Shown: positions 1 through 10,603 of the stretch, in pieces
Numbering within the stretch: position 1 is the stretch's first letter
Layout of the letters: each line of letters begins with the position of its first letter
Assembly: GCA_023853785.1 (NCBI GenBank)
Contig: JAJIRX010000272.1
Location: 1 to 39,443, forward strand
Direction of reading: 5' to 3'
Origin: Psilocybe azurescens
Lineage: Eukaryota > Basidiomycota > Agaricomycetes > Agaricales > Agrocybaceae
DNA length: 39,443 nucleotides
Position numbers and translations under genes: made by a program
The notes under the pieces: generated by a model
The model's input: the letters and a program-made list of their open reading frames with translations, nothing else
What the model was told of the DNA's origin: nothing
Databases searched by the model: none

Positions 1-152
1 CTGACACATTTGTTGTGGGGTGCATGTCTTCTTGTAGTATGTCATCTTTTATTCATTTTTATTCTTCTTCCCACTCATATAGGTGATTGGCACCATCATT
101 GCTGCTACTGGTCATCTGGTCATATGTCAGCTTCAGCAATGTCAACTACATA

Positions 153-466
153 GGGAATGGCACAGGTTTTGAACCTGTGTGGAGTTCTGGTATAAGTACG
201 CATGGGTATGGGTATAGGTAACGATTTTTGTATCCATGAGCTTTTATGTAAACGAGCTCTAGAGCGTCCCAAACAGTTGAGAATTGGTGAGATAGAAAGG
301 AAACAGTGAAATTCACTGTTTCTGATTTATCTCCTCATTTCTCAACTGTTCAGGTTGTTTTGGGCTGCGTTTTGACGGGTAAACCCGCTGGGTTGCGGGT
401 AGGGCTCGCCACGGGTATGGGTACCGATATAGCACAAGATACCCAAGGGTTACCTGTGCCATTCCC
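153..466. mobile_element. Foldback MITE, Tc1/mariner-type ends
   Basis: The ends are a perfect 15-bp inverted repeat, GGGAATGGCACAGGT (153-167) and its complement (452-466). Both ends are flanked by TA (151-152 and 467-468), the target duplication expected of Tc1/mariner elements. The interior is also self-complementary around position 311: bases 301-310 pair with 312-321, and 272-283 pair with 339-350, so much of the 314-bp element can fold into one imperfect hairpin. The left end has its own small palindrome (about 161-179). There is no coding capacity. A non-autonomous element is the best reading; the mobilising family is not known. Confidence 0.75.
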
Positions 467-469
467 TAT

Positions 470-1474
470 GCACCAAAAGTACATGAATTAATTGTGTGAG
501 CTGTTTCTACTGAACTGATCATCATTTGAAGTGAAAGGCTGGGCCTGGGCTGCATCAATCATCACGCTGTGCTGTTCCTAAACCCACCCCTAATAATGTC
601 TCTAATAAAGTGCTTAAATAGTCTTTTTATTTATTTTCTGGACGCTTGAGCATCTCACTAGGCTCTACACAGTTTTATTATTACACTGTTTAATTGAATC
701 ATATTAGTCTGCAAATGTAACACTTATTAGTGGCATATCCAAGACATTGCTTAATAGTGTAGCAGGAGCACCTTTTGGCAGTGTTATCTGAGACACCACT
801 AAATAAGGGCTGAAGCACCTTTAAATAGTGCATCTGGGACATTGCTAAATGCTAAGCAAGAGCACCTCTGCATAGCGTGTTTGCAGACATTATTAAATGC
901 TATTTTATGAACATGACTTAATGGTAATTTATCCTGTGCCAAAGACACCATTTGATAGTGATCTCTAGAGGCCCCAGGAGGTCAGAAATTTCGCCTTCCA
1001 AAAAGGCAGATTTTCTGACTCATTAGGTGACAATTCTGCCACTGAGAGGCAGAAAGAAAGGGCGGAATGAGGTCAGAAATACATCCATGAAATTGAACGT
1101 TTCATACCCTTCTTTTGGGACTGACTGTTGTAAGGAGTGAAATTTCTGAGCTTTAGAGATAAAAAAGCTAAAGCAAATGTCTTATTATATGATGTAAAAA
1201 GTCAAAAATCACAACTCTATCGAAGGAAAGATATACAGATTTTACCAATTTTATTGCACTTAAAGTACAGAAAATTATGATCCAACATGTACAGAAATCA
1301 TGACTATGAGATCTGGTCTTCACAGATCATCGAGATACATATCAGGATCAAATGGTACCACAAATTAAACACCCAAAGAAAACTGCAACAACTGGAAGCC
1401 AGAAGAACTTGCAAAGCAAAGGTGAGTAGAAGGAAAAAGCAAGATAGCACAATGACTTACATTTAATCTGTTGC
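470..1474. other. Gene-free AT-rich stretch
   Basis: I see no credible coding region here. It holds the degenerate tandem repeat listed separately and, at 979-990 and 1139-1150, an 11-12-bp inverted pair (TCAGAAATTTC and its complement). The direct repeat GAGGTCAGAAAT also occurs near 976 and 1070. These may be the worn ends of another small element, but no clear target duplication is visible. Confidence 0.5.
735..960. repeat. Degenerate ~48-bp tandem repeat, about 4-5 units
   Basis: A GAGCACC/GAAGCACC core recurs near 766, 814 and 862. A GACAYYRYTAAA-like core recurs near 741, 791, 837, 886 and 945. Both give a period close to 48 bp. Units are strongly diverged, so the array is old. No coding frame runs through it. 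Confidence 0.5.
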
Positions 1475-3010
1475 ATGTCAGCATTCCCCGTCAGCGTCCT
1501 CATATGGCCGCCCAGGCCACCGCCGCTCGTATTCACACATCACCATCCTCCTCCAGCTTCATCCACTTCCCCATTGGCATCATTTACATCAACTTTGGCG
1601 CCATTTGAGAGTTTACCACGGAGGCGGAGTGTGAGTGTGAGTGCTGGTGCAGGCTCAATGATACATGGGAATATGAATGGGAGTGTGAAAGGCGCTGACA
1701 AGGACACAGAGAATGACAAAGACATAGAAAGAGACAAAGAGAGACAACTTACACCGTGCAAGACAATGTTCCAGCTCAGCAGGGATGACAACAACGATGA
1801 CGATGACGACTCATCTGTTGAGGAAGGGTGCCACGGGCACAACACCACAACGAAGGCGAAGTCAAAGCCGCTGCGTGACGCCGACAGCCCTTCCAAGGAT
1901 GAGGACGTGAACATCCTACTCGGGCCTCCTGCTGCCGCTGCACACGGGCGCCATCGTCGTTTGACCAGCTGGGCGTTGCCGTTCCCCGCGCTCATCACTG
2001 AGGGCAGAGAGGCAGCCCAGCGGGACGGGCAGGTGGGGAGTGTTGGGCGGACTGTGAGTGCAGGTGCAGGGGCGCCGGGTGAGAGAGCAGTAGGAGGAGG
2101 TGGGGCAACAGGAGGCTACCCATTCCCGAAGGTTGCTGCTCCTGTGAGGAGGAGCTAGTCGAGTGCAGGGGGAGGAGGGGGGCGACAGCAAGGACAGCAG
2201 AGGGCCAGCAGCATGCATTGCTGCTAGGCTGGGAACTGTTGTGTGCAGCAGAGGCAGCGAACGGCACAGGCCCAGCAGCATCACATGCTGCTGGAAACTG
2301 AACTGTTGAGTAGGAGGGAGACGATGGTGCTGGTGAGGACAATGAAGGCCCTGTGGAAAATGGGCTGGATGCAGACGTGGGACGTGGAGGTGCTCCTTGT
2401 GGTGTGTAAGCTGTTTCAGGACATGCAGGAGCTGGTGGTTTGGTATGGCAGGGGCAAGTTTGGGGAGGTGAGTCGGGGTTTCTTTTTTTTCTCTGTCTCT
2501 CTTTCACATGCACACGCACACACTCGATGGGTTTTTGGTCTGTTCTGATTTTTCTTTCTCTTTTTTATAGGACTTCTTCATAACACTAGGCACAAACATT
2601 CTCTCCGACCTGCCAAATCTGACAATGCTCAAGCTCATGCAAGATACATTATCCGTGCAGCAGTAGATTAATTTGAGTAATAGCATTACGGATGATGAAG
2701 ATGATGGGGATGGGGATGGGGATGGGAAAGGTGGGGACGGTCTTTTTGGCGGTGATACGGGTGTGGATGACCGCGGCCCACGGACATTGTCCCCTCTTTC
2801 CACTCGCCAGCCCAATCCCGCACCAAACGCAAGCCAAAGCCTCTTTTACAATCCCAAGAACAATCCCTGATGAACAGGAACGGCCTGAGGGATTACCTTG
2901 CCAGGTGGGGCCGGTATTGTAAGATGCTAAGGTGTGTGCAGGTTCGTAGGGATAGGGTGTGGGATAGAGTGTTTGAGGGCGATGGGTGGAGGGAGAGGAG
3001 GGTCGGGTGA
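1475..3010 (+). pseudogene. Unrecognised multi-exon coding region, probably degraded
   Basis: I do not recognise this protein. An acidic, low-complexity frame (1475-2158; Asp run at about residues 103-110) is followed by a convincing splice pair. A frame ending ...KLFQDMQELVVWYGRGKFGE stops at a GTGAGT donor (2468), and a pyrimidine tract with acceptor at 2570 opens an exon reading DFFITLGTNILSDLPNLTML..., stop 2664-2666. Further on, an open frame from 2771 to the stop at 3008-3010 reads basic and tryptophan-rich (...RDYLARWGRYCKML...) and looks like a genuine C-terminus, but a TGA lies just upstream in frame. The pieces cannot be joined into one frame by eye, which suggests a broken gene or splicing I cannot resolve. 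Opposite-strand frames here are compositional shadows. Confidence 0.4.
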
Positions 3011-4219
3011 TGGATGAGTTTTTTTTTTGGCGGGGGGGAAGAGGAGGGGTTGAGTTTTTTCCCTTTGTTTCTTGTCAGTCGTTGAGGATCGTTGAGGGTT
3101 GGCGTCCGAAGTCGTGCACTGGAAGGGTATTGAACTATATCATTTGTTGCATTCATTGTATGTACTCGAGTATTGTACATGTAATACAGGGTAAGCATTG
3201 CAGGGTCACGTTTACATGTACTTTACATGGAACGACTGAATAAGAGGAAGACAATATCAAGAAAGAAAGGAAGGAAGTGACCAAAGGCACGTGAAAAGAA
3301 TAAGAGCATACAGCTCGTGCTGGAGAGTCGAACGTCAGTAGCATCAACATCAAAAGAATTAAATTAAACCCCACTACAGTATCTCGTTGATTATATAGCG
3401 GAGATCATGACTGTTACAAAACCGTTCAGTAAATGGAATTGAATTGATGAAAACCTTACTCATTTTCCGGCCGGTTCCCTCTGAATGCCGTCTGTTGAGA
3501 ATATAGACTTTGGCTTGATATGTTCTTGAGTACACAAAGGCAAAAGAATTAGAAAGGACTTCAGACAACTGCAACGTGGCACTGGTGCCGGTACTGGCAA
3601 ATAACTCATGGTCATACCATGCCTCGCTTGTGGTGTTGCATTCGATGTAAAGATAAACAGAAGATAGGGCCAGTGGGAAGTCGGCTCTGCAAAGGGTGCG
3701 GGTATGCTTTTTTTTGGGCTTGTGTGAAGTGGAGTGCTGGGATCCTTGGCTCGGCTTTGATTGAATCTGAAAGGAATTACAGCTGCACTCAATGTAGAAA
3801 TAAACGGAATGCAGGGCCAGTGGGACAAGGATGTGCATCAGGGATTTGTGGAAAATCATATACCAGTTACAACCATCGTATCCTTGTGACAATCTGACAT
3901 CGCCATATAATGTCATATAAGGTCTGCAGAATAATTACACCTGATTACAAATCTTGATCCTGCGGCTACCACATCATGTTGCGCTGCAATCATTGCAGAT
4001 ACCTTACCGTACTTTATAATCTCATTGGAATCTTATGGTACGTTACACTGTGCATATAATGGTGATATTAATATTATACTAATCTATATTACTTGATAAC
4101 GTGGACAGCATTATCACAATGTAGTTGTCCAAATTGTGCCAATGCCGCCTTGATCGTATCCGCTGTCCTAGAATTTTGTCAGCCGCAGCCTGCCAGCTCT
4201 TCTTTGCAACCAACGTCTA
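3011..4219. other. Gene-free stretch with dispersed repeats
   Basis: No supported gene. Two direct repeats about 146 bp apart (3638-3680 and 3784-3825) share an AGGGCCAGTGGGA core. Bases 3700-3774 are a copy of the sequence split by the second solo LTR at 18.4/20.1 kb. From about 3930 to 4130 the DNA is AT-rich and featureless to me. Minus-strand frames at 3374-3916 show no recognisable domain. Confidence 0.5.
3700..3774. repeat. Unoccupied copy of the solo-LTR target repeat
   Basis: This stretch reads GGGTATGC, a T-run, TTGTGTGAAGTGGAG, then GGGATCC and GATTGAATCTGAAAGG. The same order is found at 18390-18415 followed by 20104-20156, where the 1.69-kb LTR lies between the halves. It therefore acts as a paralogous empty site for that insertion. 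Confidence 0.7.
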
Positions 4220-5032
4220 ATGCCTAAAATAACTGGCTTTCCTGCCAGTAGTCATTCTAGCAGTAATTCTCTGTCTAAGCACCAGGCTGCTTCTGGGTCT
4301 CATGCTTCTTCAAACCCTCAAACCCCATTGCCCGGCCAAATCCCCAGCCATCCCATGTCAAAACATAAACTGACAGCCTTCAAATGAGTTATGGCTAGTG
4401 CATCCAAAAGAAACAAGGCAAGGGATTATCGAATGCATGCCAAACCTTGTGCAGAGTTGAGATTGTCTCCAGAGAGTATCTCTGAGTCCGAGCCTGAGGT
4501 TCTGTCTGAACACCGTGCAAAGCACAAGAGTGTGATCTGCTGTGAAGAGGCTCTTGAAGTGTGCGTGCCTCACATTCTTGCATTACAATCTATGCTGACC
4601 AATCCGCAGTATGTTCACTCCTGGAGGTATGAATGTTAGATTTCTCATCATAAAATACTGATGGCTGATTGCCTACCTATTCCGTGGCAGCTGTTGGTTC
4701 ATTTTCAGACGATACCTATGTCAGTCGATTGCAGGAACACTTTGACAGGGCCAAAGCGGCCATGAAAGGATTCATGGACCTGGCAGAGGCTGCCCTCGGA
4801 CGAGCTCAATGAGGCTGATGTTCGCGATAACGCTCTGAAGACCAAAATGTCCAGTAAAGATCTTGAAATTACTGGGCTGAAGGCCCGGATGGCATTACTG
4901 GAGAAAATGCAGGCTGAGCATGGAAAGGAGTTTGACAAGAAGGTGGCTGAGGTTGCAGAAATAACGAACAAATTTGATTCACTGAAAAAGCTGTTGGATG
5001 ATATTACAATGAAGCTTACACAGGGAGCATAA
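4220..5032 (+). pseudogene. Small coiled-coil protein gene, frameshifted
   Basis: I do not recognise the family. A Ser/Pro-rich N-terminal frame starts at ATG 4220 (55 codons to a TGA at 4385). A following frame (4391-4639) holds a charged segment. After a TTTTCAG acceptor (4708) an exon encodes a heptad-like helix, DDTYVSRLQEHFDRAKAAMK. This frame reaches a stop after LGRAQ, but a one-base shift near 4790-4798 continues it into SDELNEADVRDNALKTKM and a long Glu/Lys/Leu coiled coil ending at 5032. The likely ancestor was a small, mostly helical protein of roughly 200-250 residues. It converges on the 3' end of the transposase relic 35 bp away, so it may be a passenger of that element. The frameshift could be a sequencing error. 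Confidence 0.45.
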
Positions 5033-5066
5033 AAGTAGTACATAATATAAGTGAGTTAACTTAGTC

Positions 5067-6304
5067 TTATAAATTGTCATATCCATTGTTGTTGTCACTG
5101 AAGTCATCTTCTGAATAAGGTTCATGTTCAGATTCTGAATTGCTGTTATCAGATTCGTTGTCATTGTCATTGTATTGGCCTTGTAGCCAAATGTCTTCAT
5201 CTTCATTGGGAAGGCCTTCCTCACGTACTGTTTCTACGTTTTCTTCAAGCACCTGCTTGCCTGAGCTATCCTTGTGTCCAATGCCTATACCAAGGTGACG
5301 TGCAAGCATATCATGGTCCACAAATCTAAGAAAAATCAGAAACTTAAGCATATAAACTGGTTTAAAATATCTCACATTCCCACATAATAATTAGCCCAGT
5401 CATCTGTACTTTGTTCATGTTGAGCTTCAGTAGGGCCAGTTGTACTTAAGAGCATATTGGTTCGGCCATCCACAAAGGCAGGCAAGAGGTGACATCCACG
5501 AATCACAATGGAGGGATCAAGAAAACTGAAGGCAAATTCATCGGCCTCTGGAACAAATCCTATCTTTGGTAGCCCGTGCTCGTTTTGCGACCAAACTGAT
5601 AGCCTGGTTCAACACCCAGCCAGCGTACCCACAAAACTCCATTTGCTGCCTGTTAAAATTGCGGGATCTGTGCCCTGTATGCTGAACTTTGACATGAAAG
5701 ATACCCATCACTGATGCGTACCAGAATGGGTGGGCACCTGATTCACTTTCAGGTGAAAGAACCATGACAAAGGATGGTTATGAGGGTTGATTGTGTCATA
5801 CGCTTGCCGCATGTCATATGTTGTGTAGTTCACACAAACAGTGTTGACTCTGTACATTGTGTTGTTGATTATTTGAAGGTCATTGTGGTCATTGTTGGTG
5901 AACATGTCATCCGTGTCATCGCCATCAAACTCAAAGCCCAGCAAGCGGCCCAAGAGATGATTCTTCAGATTGCGAAAGAAATTCTAAGGATAAAATCATT
6001 GGTTAATACACAATGATAGTTTAAAGAAAAGCACACCTTTTTGGCAGGGTCATATTGTCTTTGTACAAAGAAATATAGATACAGGCTGGTTTTGGGACTT
6101 GGAGACATAATGAGTGAGGTGGGTCAGTGCTTCTTTGTTGGCCTCTAATTTTCAGCATCGGTTTGTGTTTGATATGAGTCTTGACCACGTAATGCTGTCA
6201 TACGGCTATATCTATGAGTGATCTGTTTGTTGGCATCCTTTTTATTTGTCAACTTGTAGAGTGCTTTGATTAGACGGTGGGCCAGTTCACCCTGTCAGAC
6301 ATAT
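5067..6304 (-). pseudogene. Plavaka-type transposase, C-terminal part
   Basis: This resumes beyond the Tc1 insertion with GELAHRLIKALYKLTNKK (about 6295-6240, minus), directly continuing the FGTTDSYSTQL motif at 7940 on the other side. Downstream frames read HLLGRLLGFEFDGDD (about 5950), YTTYDMRQAYDTINPHNHP, HPFWYASVMGIFH and FVDHDMLARHLGIGIGHK, then an acidic Asp/Glu/Asn/Ser tail ending at 5067. These are the conserved C-terminal blocks of the same transposase family. Several frame changes and stops separate the blocks; some are introns (a TTTCTTAG-type acceptor precedes the FVDHDM block) and others look like real damage. Confidence 0.65.
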
Positions 6305-6305
6305 A

Positions 6306-6520
6306 CAGTAGCTCAAAAAACTGTCCCAATGTTTGGCACTTTCTCACTAATTGTTTAATAACTTGGGTAACAAATTATTTAAAAGTCTGTAAATATTATA
6401 TGTTATAGTGTAACATGTGACTAACATATTTCTCACCAAGGTCACATGATTTTAACAAAAACTGATTAAGTAATGGAATTTACAAAATAATAAAACATTG
6501 GGACAGTTTTTGACCCTATA
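6306..6520 (+). repeat. Left long terminal inverted repeat of the Tc1-like element
   Basis: It matches the complement of 7686-7900. Inside it, AAAAAACTGTCCCAATG (about 6315-6331) is echoed in inverse orientation at 6494-6510 (CATTGGGACAGTTTTT), so this repeat is itself a foldback with matching ends. Confidence 0.85.
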
Positions 6521-6663
6521 AAATAATAGCTTTACATGCTTGTAGAAAGCCAAATTGCTTTGTATAAATTGTGAGAAAATTAAACAAGGTCATGTGACAC
6601 TATTTGTACACATTTGCAATATTGCATTCAAGTTCAACCATCTTTCTCTTTAACCACCACATC

Positions 6664-7684
6664 ATGAAGCCTGCAACACCTTCTCAGTACAATTCTGTCC
6701 TCAATCTTCTTGAAGAGGGCTATTCTCTTTGTCAAATAGAGTCTAAAACTGGTTTGGGAAAGTCTACTGTTGGAAGAATCAAGAGGGAAGTGGATGCCAA
6801 CAAAGAAAACCCCAAAACAACAAAGGTGGACATCCCTCCAAGCTTACTCCCAAGGATAAACAGGTCCTTTTTGTCAAATCAAAACAGAAAAGCTGGACAA
6901 TGCTGTCCAGGCAACACACTTCATCAATGATGCTATTCCCTCTTCTGTTTGTGCCCAAACAGCCAGAAATGCCCTCAAAGAAAACAACTTCTGCTCTGTT
7001 GTTAAATCAAAAGCGGCCCTCCTCAAGGCTATCCACCATCAAAAACACCTAAAATTCACCCAGAATCATGTTGGCTGGACTGTGGAGGATTGGAAAAGAG
7101 TACTCTGGTCAGATGAAACAAAAATCAACAGGATTGCCTCAGATGGAAGGGTCTATACATGGAAACCCAAGGGTGAAGCAATCTCAGATAGAACAACATC
7201 ACCAACTGTCAAGCATGGAGGGGCAACAATCTCATGGTATGGGGTTGTATGGGGTGGAATGGTATTGGAACACTCACTGAGGGTTGAGGGGAAAGATGAA
7301 TGCAGACCAATACTGTGAAATTTTGGAGCATGAGGTGGATGAAAGCTTTGACAACTTGGAGATGGCAGAGGGAAAAGGATTTTCAGCAGGATAATGACCC
7401 CAAACACACATCCAAAAAGCTCAAAAATGGTTTTGGCTAATGATGTTGAAGTTATGGAGTGGCCACCCCAATCCCTGATCTCAACCCCATTGAACACCTT
7501 TGGGTTTACCTCAAAGGCAAATGAACACCTATGAGACACCACCCAAAGGAGCATTTGAATTGTGGGAGAGATTGGCAAAGGAATGGACTGAAATACCTTC
7601 AGAAACATGCCAAAGGCTTATAGAAAGTATGCCAAGGAGAATGGAGGCTGTTATTGAGGCAAAGAGAGGCCATACTAAGTACTA
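6664..7684 (+). pseudogene. Tc1-like transposase (DD34E type), frameshifted
   Basis: ATG 6664 opens a helix-turn-helix region (EEGYSLCQIESKTGLGKSTV) that would bind the element ends. A frame change near 6825 leads to GGHPSKLTPKDKQVLF and then, in another frame, RNALKENNFCSVVKSKAALL. The first catalytic Asp is in WSDETKINR (about 7106-7132), the second in QQDNDPKHTS (about 7385-7415), and the Glu in PDLNPIEHLW (about 7475-7505); the spacing fits a D..DD34E Tc1 enzyme. The C-terminus ends GHTKY before TAG at 7682-7684. At least four frame changes separate these blocks, so the enzyme cannot be made from this copy without unusual splicing. Expected full length is about 330-345 residues. Confidence 0.8.
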
Positions 7685-7685
7685 G

Positions 7686-7900
7686 ATAGAGAGTCAAAAA
7701 ACTGTCCCAATGCTCTATTATTTTGTAAATTCCATTACTTAATCAGTTTTGTTAAAATCATGTAACCTTGGTGAGAAATATGTTATTCACATGTTAAACT
7801 ATAACATATAATATTTTCAGACTTTTACATAATTTATTTCCCGAGTTATTAAACAATTAGTGAGAAAGTGCCAAACATTGGGATGGTTTTTGAGCTACTG
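7686..7900 (-). repeat. Right long terminal inverted repeat of the Tc1-like element
   Basis: Inverted partner of 6306-6520. It also starts with AAAAAACTGTCCCAATG (about 7697-7713) and ends with its inverse near 7878-7893 (one or two changes), giving the same repeat-within-repeat structure. Confidence 0.85.
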
Positions 7901-7919
7901 TATGAGCATATTATATATT

Positions 7920-10128
7920 CTAACGTTGAAAAGCACTTACAAGCTGTGTTGAATATGAATCTGTGGTCCCAAATAGCCAGATGTGCTGCACATAGTCACC
8001 TAGAAAGTGGAACTTTACTGTAAATAAATTGAATTTCTTGGGTTTTCGTCCTGATTTCGGCTGGGCTGATTGTTGTCCAGATTGCCCTATTGATCCTGGC
8101 ATTGATGACATTTCATTTGCGTGAGTGGGACCAGGATCATTTGGAGTTGTTGAATCTGGTGCAAAAGCAGTGGACTCGGACAGGGCATTGGCTTGTGCCT
8201 GTCGACGAGTCTCACGCCGGTTTCGTGCTTCAACTTCACGGGGCAGCTCTTGGGTATCAAACTGGTCACAAGTGAGGTCACGGAATTCACACATCAATTT
8301 TCCAAACTCCACTGTAAGTTCTTCAAGCAGTTCCAAAGTACCCTTGGTATGAATGCACATCTTAGCTAGACCATGCCACTCAGATGTTCAGTACAGTAAC
8401 TTCATAAGACGGTGGTTATGCTCTCCTGGAAGTAAACCTTCAAACACAGGAATAGCACACTATACAGAGCAATCAACAGAGCAACTAATAGTATACAAAT
8501 CATATTCATTACCTGAAGAAGATCCTCAAAATCACGACCAGCTAGCTTTTTCATCTCTGAGGAGTTTTGTGAGAAGTTGCGAATGGTGCCATCTCCAAAC
8601 ATTGAGATCTGTCGGTATCTGTAATAGTTTAAGTTAGAGCATATCTATATTGGCCGTGAGATCTGTCATTTACTGTTTGTCAAGTTTGCCAACAAACTCA
8701 TCAGAACCACAACCAGCTGCATATAACAGACGGATGAGATGTGTGAAGAGGTTTTTCCGGGTTCCTAATTCAAATTCATGCAGAAGGTCGACCACCAACA
8801 TGTTTGAAGGATTAAAGTCTGGGCCAAGTCGTTCCACAAATGCATTCTGACATGTAATCAATAAATCATGGCTTAGAACTGACTCTGGAGACACTTACTT
8901 GTGTCGGTACGCCTGAAAAATCCTTCAGCAGATCTTCTACAGCTTTGCCTTTTATTGGATGCCCCAAGTGGTATATAGCCCTGCGAGCTGTTTCTACTTG
9001 TTCAGCCATGAACTTTCGAGCTCAATTAAGCCTGATTGCTATGTCACGTCGAAGGCCTAGCTGGTCAAGCTGTGATTTAGGAACAAGACATCTAGGGCAT
9101 GGGCACAGTCCCTTATCACGCATAGTAGCCAATAAGACCCTGTAAAAATGTATGTTAATTGCTGGACAATATATGGAAGTCATAAAACCCTACTTCTCCA
9201 GATAATCCACCGAGTAGGTGAAGAATCGAGGTAGATTCTCCGTTCAATGCCATCAATGCACTTTATAACAATGCCATACTTATATGCATGAATAAATTTG
9301 TCATCCAATATGAGTTTCCATACAGCATGAATTAATTCTCTGCGACAGTGTGTCAGTATGTCACGCTTTTGTTGTTTCCACTTTGCATGATGCTCGGAGG
9401 CAAAGTCTCGGAATGAGGTGGGCAGCTTACAATGGATAATCAATAACTAATCACCAATTGACACCTGATCACATACTGAAGGAATGTAGGCCAGATGGTG
9501 AAGAGCACCTGAGCTGGGCTGCGCACGAATGTATTTTGAACAATTTCCAAACATCACATAAATCGGCCATGCTGTTGCTGTGCCAAAGCTCGTAAAGTGA
9601 GTTGCATCAGAGCTTGGCTGAAGCGCCGCAACAACCTTCTCCCATGTGCAACCAAGGTCATCAGGTGGGAGCAAGCCATGCCTCGGAATCTCCTCATGTT
9701 CCTTGACAAATGCTTCAGAACTGTAGACCTCCCAGAATATTCTTTCTTCAGCATTTGTGATTGGCGAGTGGTGCTTGAGTATGAAAGGTGAATAATGGTA
9801 GTGGTGGGCTAATGGACCAGTGAACGCCTCCACAATTACAGATGTAAGTGAACGGTGTAAAAGGCCATGAACAGTAAATGGCTTCGGAGGTTGATGTGGA
9901 ACTCCGGATAGAAGCAATATGTCGACTGTGCTCTCCTGAAATTGGCTGTGCAGAGACAATTGGGCTAGTGCTTGGTCAAGTTGGGCACTCTCTCTTTGAA
10001 TATTGAAGCCTATGAGATCCTGGACATTGAAGTCTTTGGCGAGCAAAACAGTTCGGATAAGTTCATTGATTTGTTCATAGGATTTTACTGTTTGTCTGTT
10101 GTTCACCCACTTGAAAAGACCAAGTGCT
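7920..10128 (-). pseudogene. Plavaka-type transposase, catalytic core part
   Basis: From 10128 down, the frame starts APAALGLFKWVNNRQTVKSY and continues through PFTVHGLLHRSLTSVIVEAF, HHYHYSPFILKHHSPITNAEE and WPIYVMFGNCSKYIRAQPSS, motifs I associate with the Plavaka catalytic region. The next exon (9443-9180) has FRDFASEHHAKWKQQKRDIL. Further exons give a CxCxRCL-type zinc cluster (GLCPCPRCLVPKSQLDQLG, about 9070-9120), a DLLHEFELGT helix (about 8800) and a linker ending KFHFLGDYVQHIWLFGTTDS near 7990. An in-frame TGA at 8388-8390 (probably from CGA, expected Arg) interrupts the LLY-TSEWHGLAKM motif. Several junctions need introns of 50-60 nt. The protein would bind and cut transposon ends; this copy looks inactive. 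Confidence 0.7.
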
Positions 10129-10603
10129 GCAGGTGCCAGTGTTAGTTTTTGTGATTAAACACTTTGTTTCTAATGTTCTACACTTGATATTTGGGCTTGT
10201 ACAAATGGACACTTAGTTAGAATTCGCTCTTTTCGGTGTTTTTGCACACTGTTCTGTTAATAACTTTTTGTAGAGTAAAGTTATTCAAATTCTGATCACT
10301 GATCCGGAATCCCCTCATTAAGACGGTTCCGGTGATATATAATTTGTCACGTAATTATAGGTTTGGTGTTTTGATGCAATATTGTGGACACCTATAGTCA
10401 CGCCTCGCCATTTTTAGACACTTAGCCATGTAAAAGACCAGTATTCCTACTATGTCTGAGGAAACAAAGACACTAGAACAAGATTTGGAGTCTACAGAAG
10501 CAATTTACTATTTTCACTCATACTTGTCATTGTTGCGCATTTGAGATTTGACTCTATTGTTACTCATCAGTATAGCTACTGATTTGTGCATTATTGTCTA
10601 TTT
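10129..10603. other. Non-coding interruption of the transposase
   Basis: The transposase frame stops on one side (RSGC) and resumes on the other (APAALGLFKWVNNRQ). The ~475 bp between them are AT-rich with no coding frame. The edges read TGGCTGTTAGAAA on the minus strand at the upstream side and AACTAACACTGGCA at the other, a weak inverted resemblance. It could be a small inserted element or a deletion scar replacing transposase sequence; it is too long for a usual intron here. Confidence 0.35.

Larger units (their letters stand above)
6306..7900. mobile_element. Tc1-like transposon nested in the Plavaka relic
   Basis: The ends CAGTAGCTCAAAAA and TTTTTGAGCTACTG are inverted and flanked by TA at 6304-6305 and 7901-7902. 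The inverted repeats extend about 215 bp on each side (roughly 6306-6520 and 7686-7900) with scattered mismatches. The 1595-bp length and the single internal transposase gene on the plus strand fit an autonomous Tc1/mariner structure. It splits the Plavaka coding sequence between the FGTTDSYSTQL and GELAHRL blocks, so it arrived after that transposon. Confidence 0.9.

Noticed and set aside
979..1150. Second small MITE defined by the TCAGAAATTTC inverted pair
   Set aside because: Only 11-12 bp of inverted repeat and no clear target duplication; noted in the gap description only.
1540..2519. Long minus-strand frames over the acidic region
   Set aside because: Pro/Ser-rich and Leu/Ser-rich reverse readings of a low-complexity plus-strand region, without splice or domain support.
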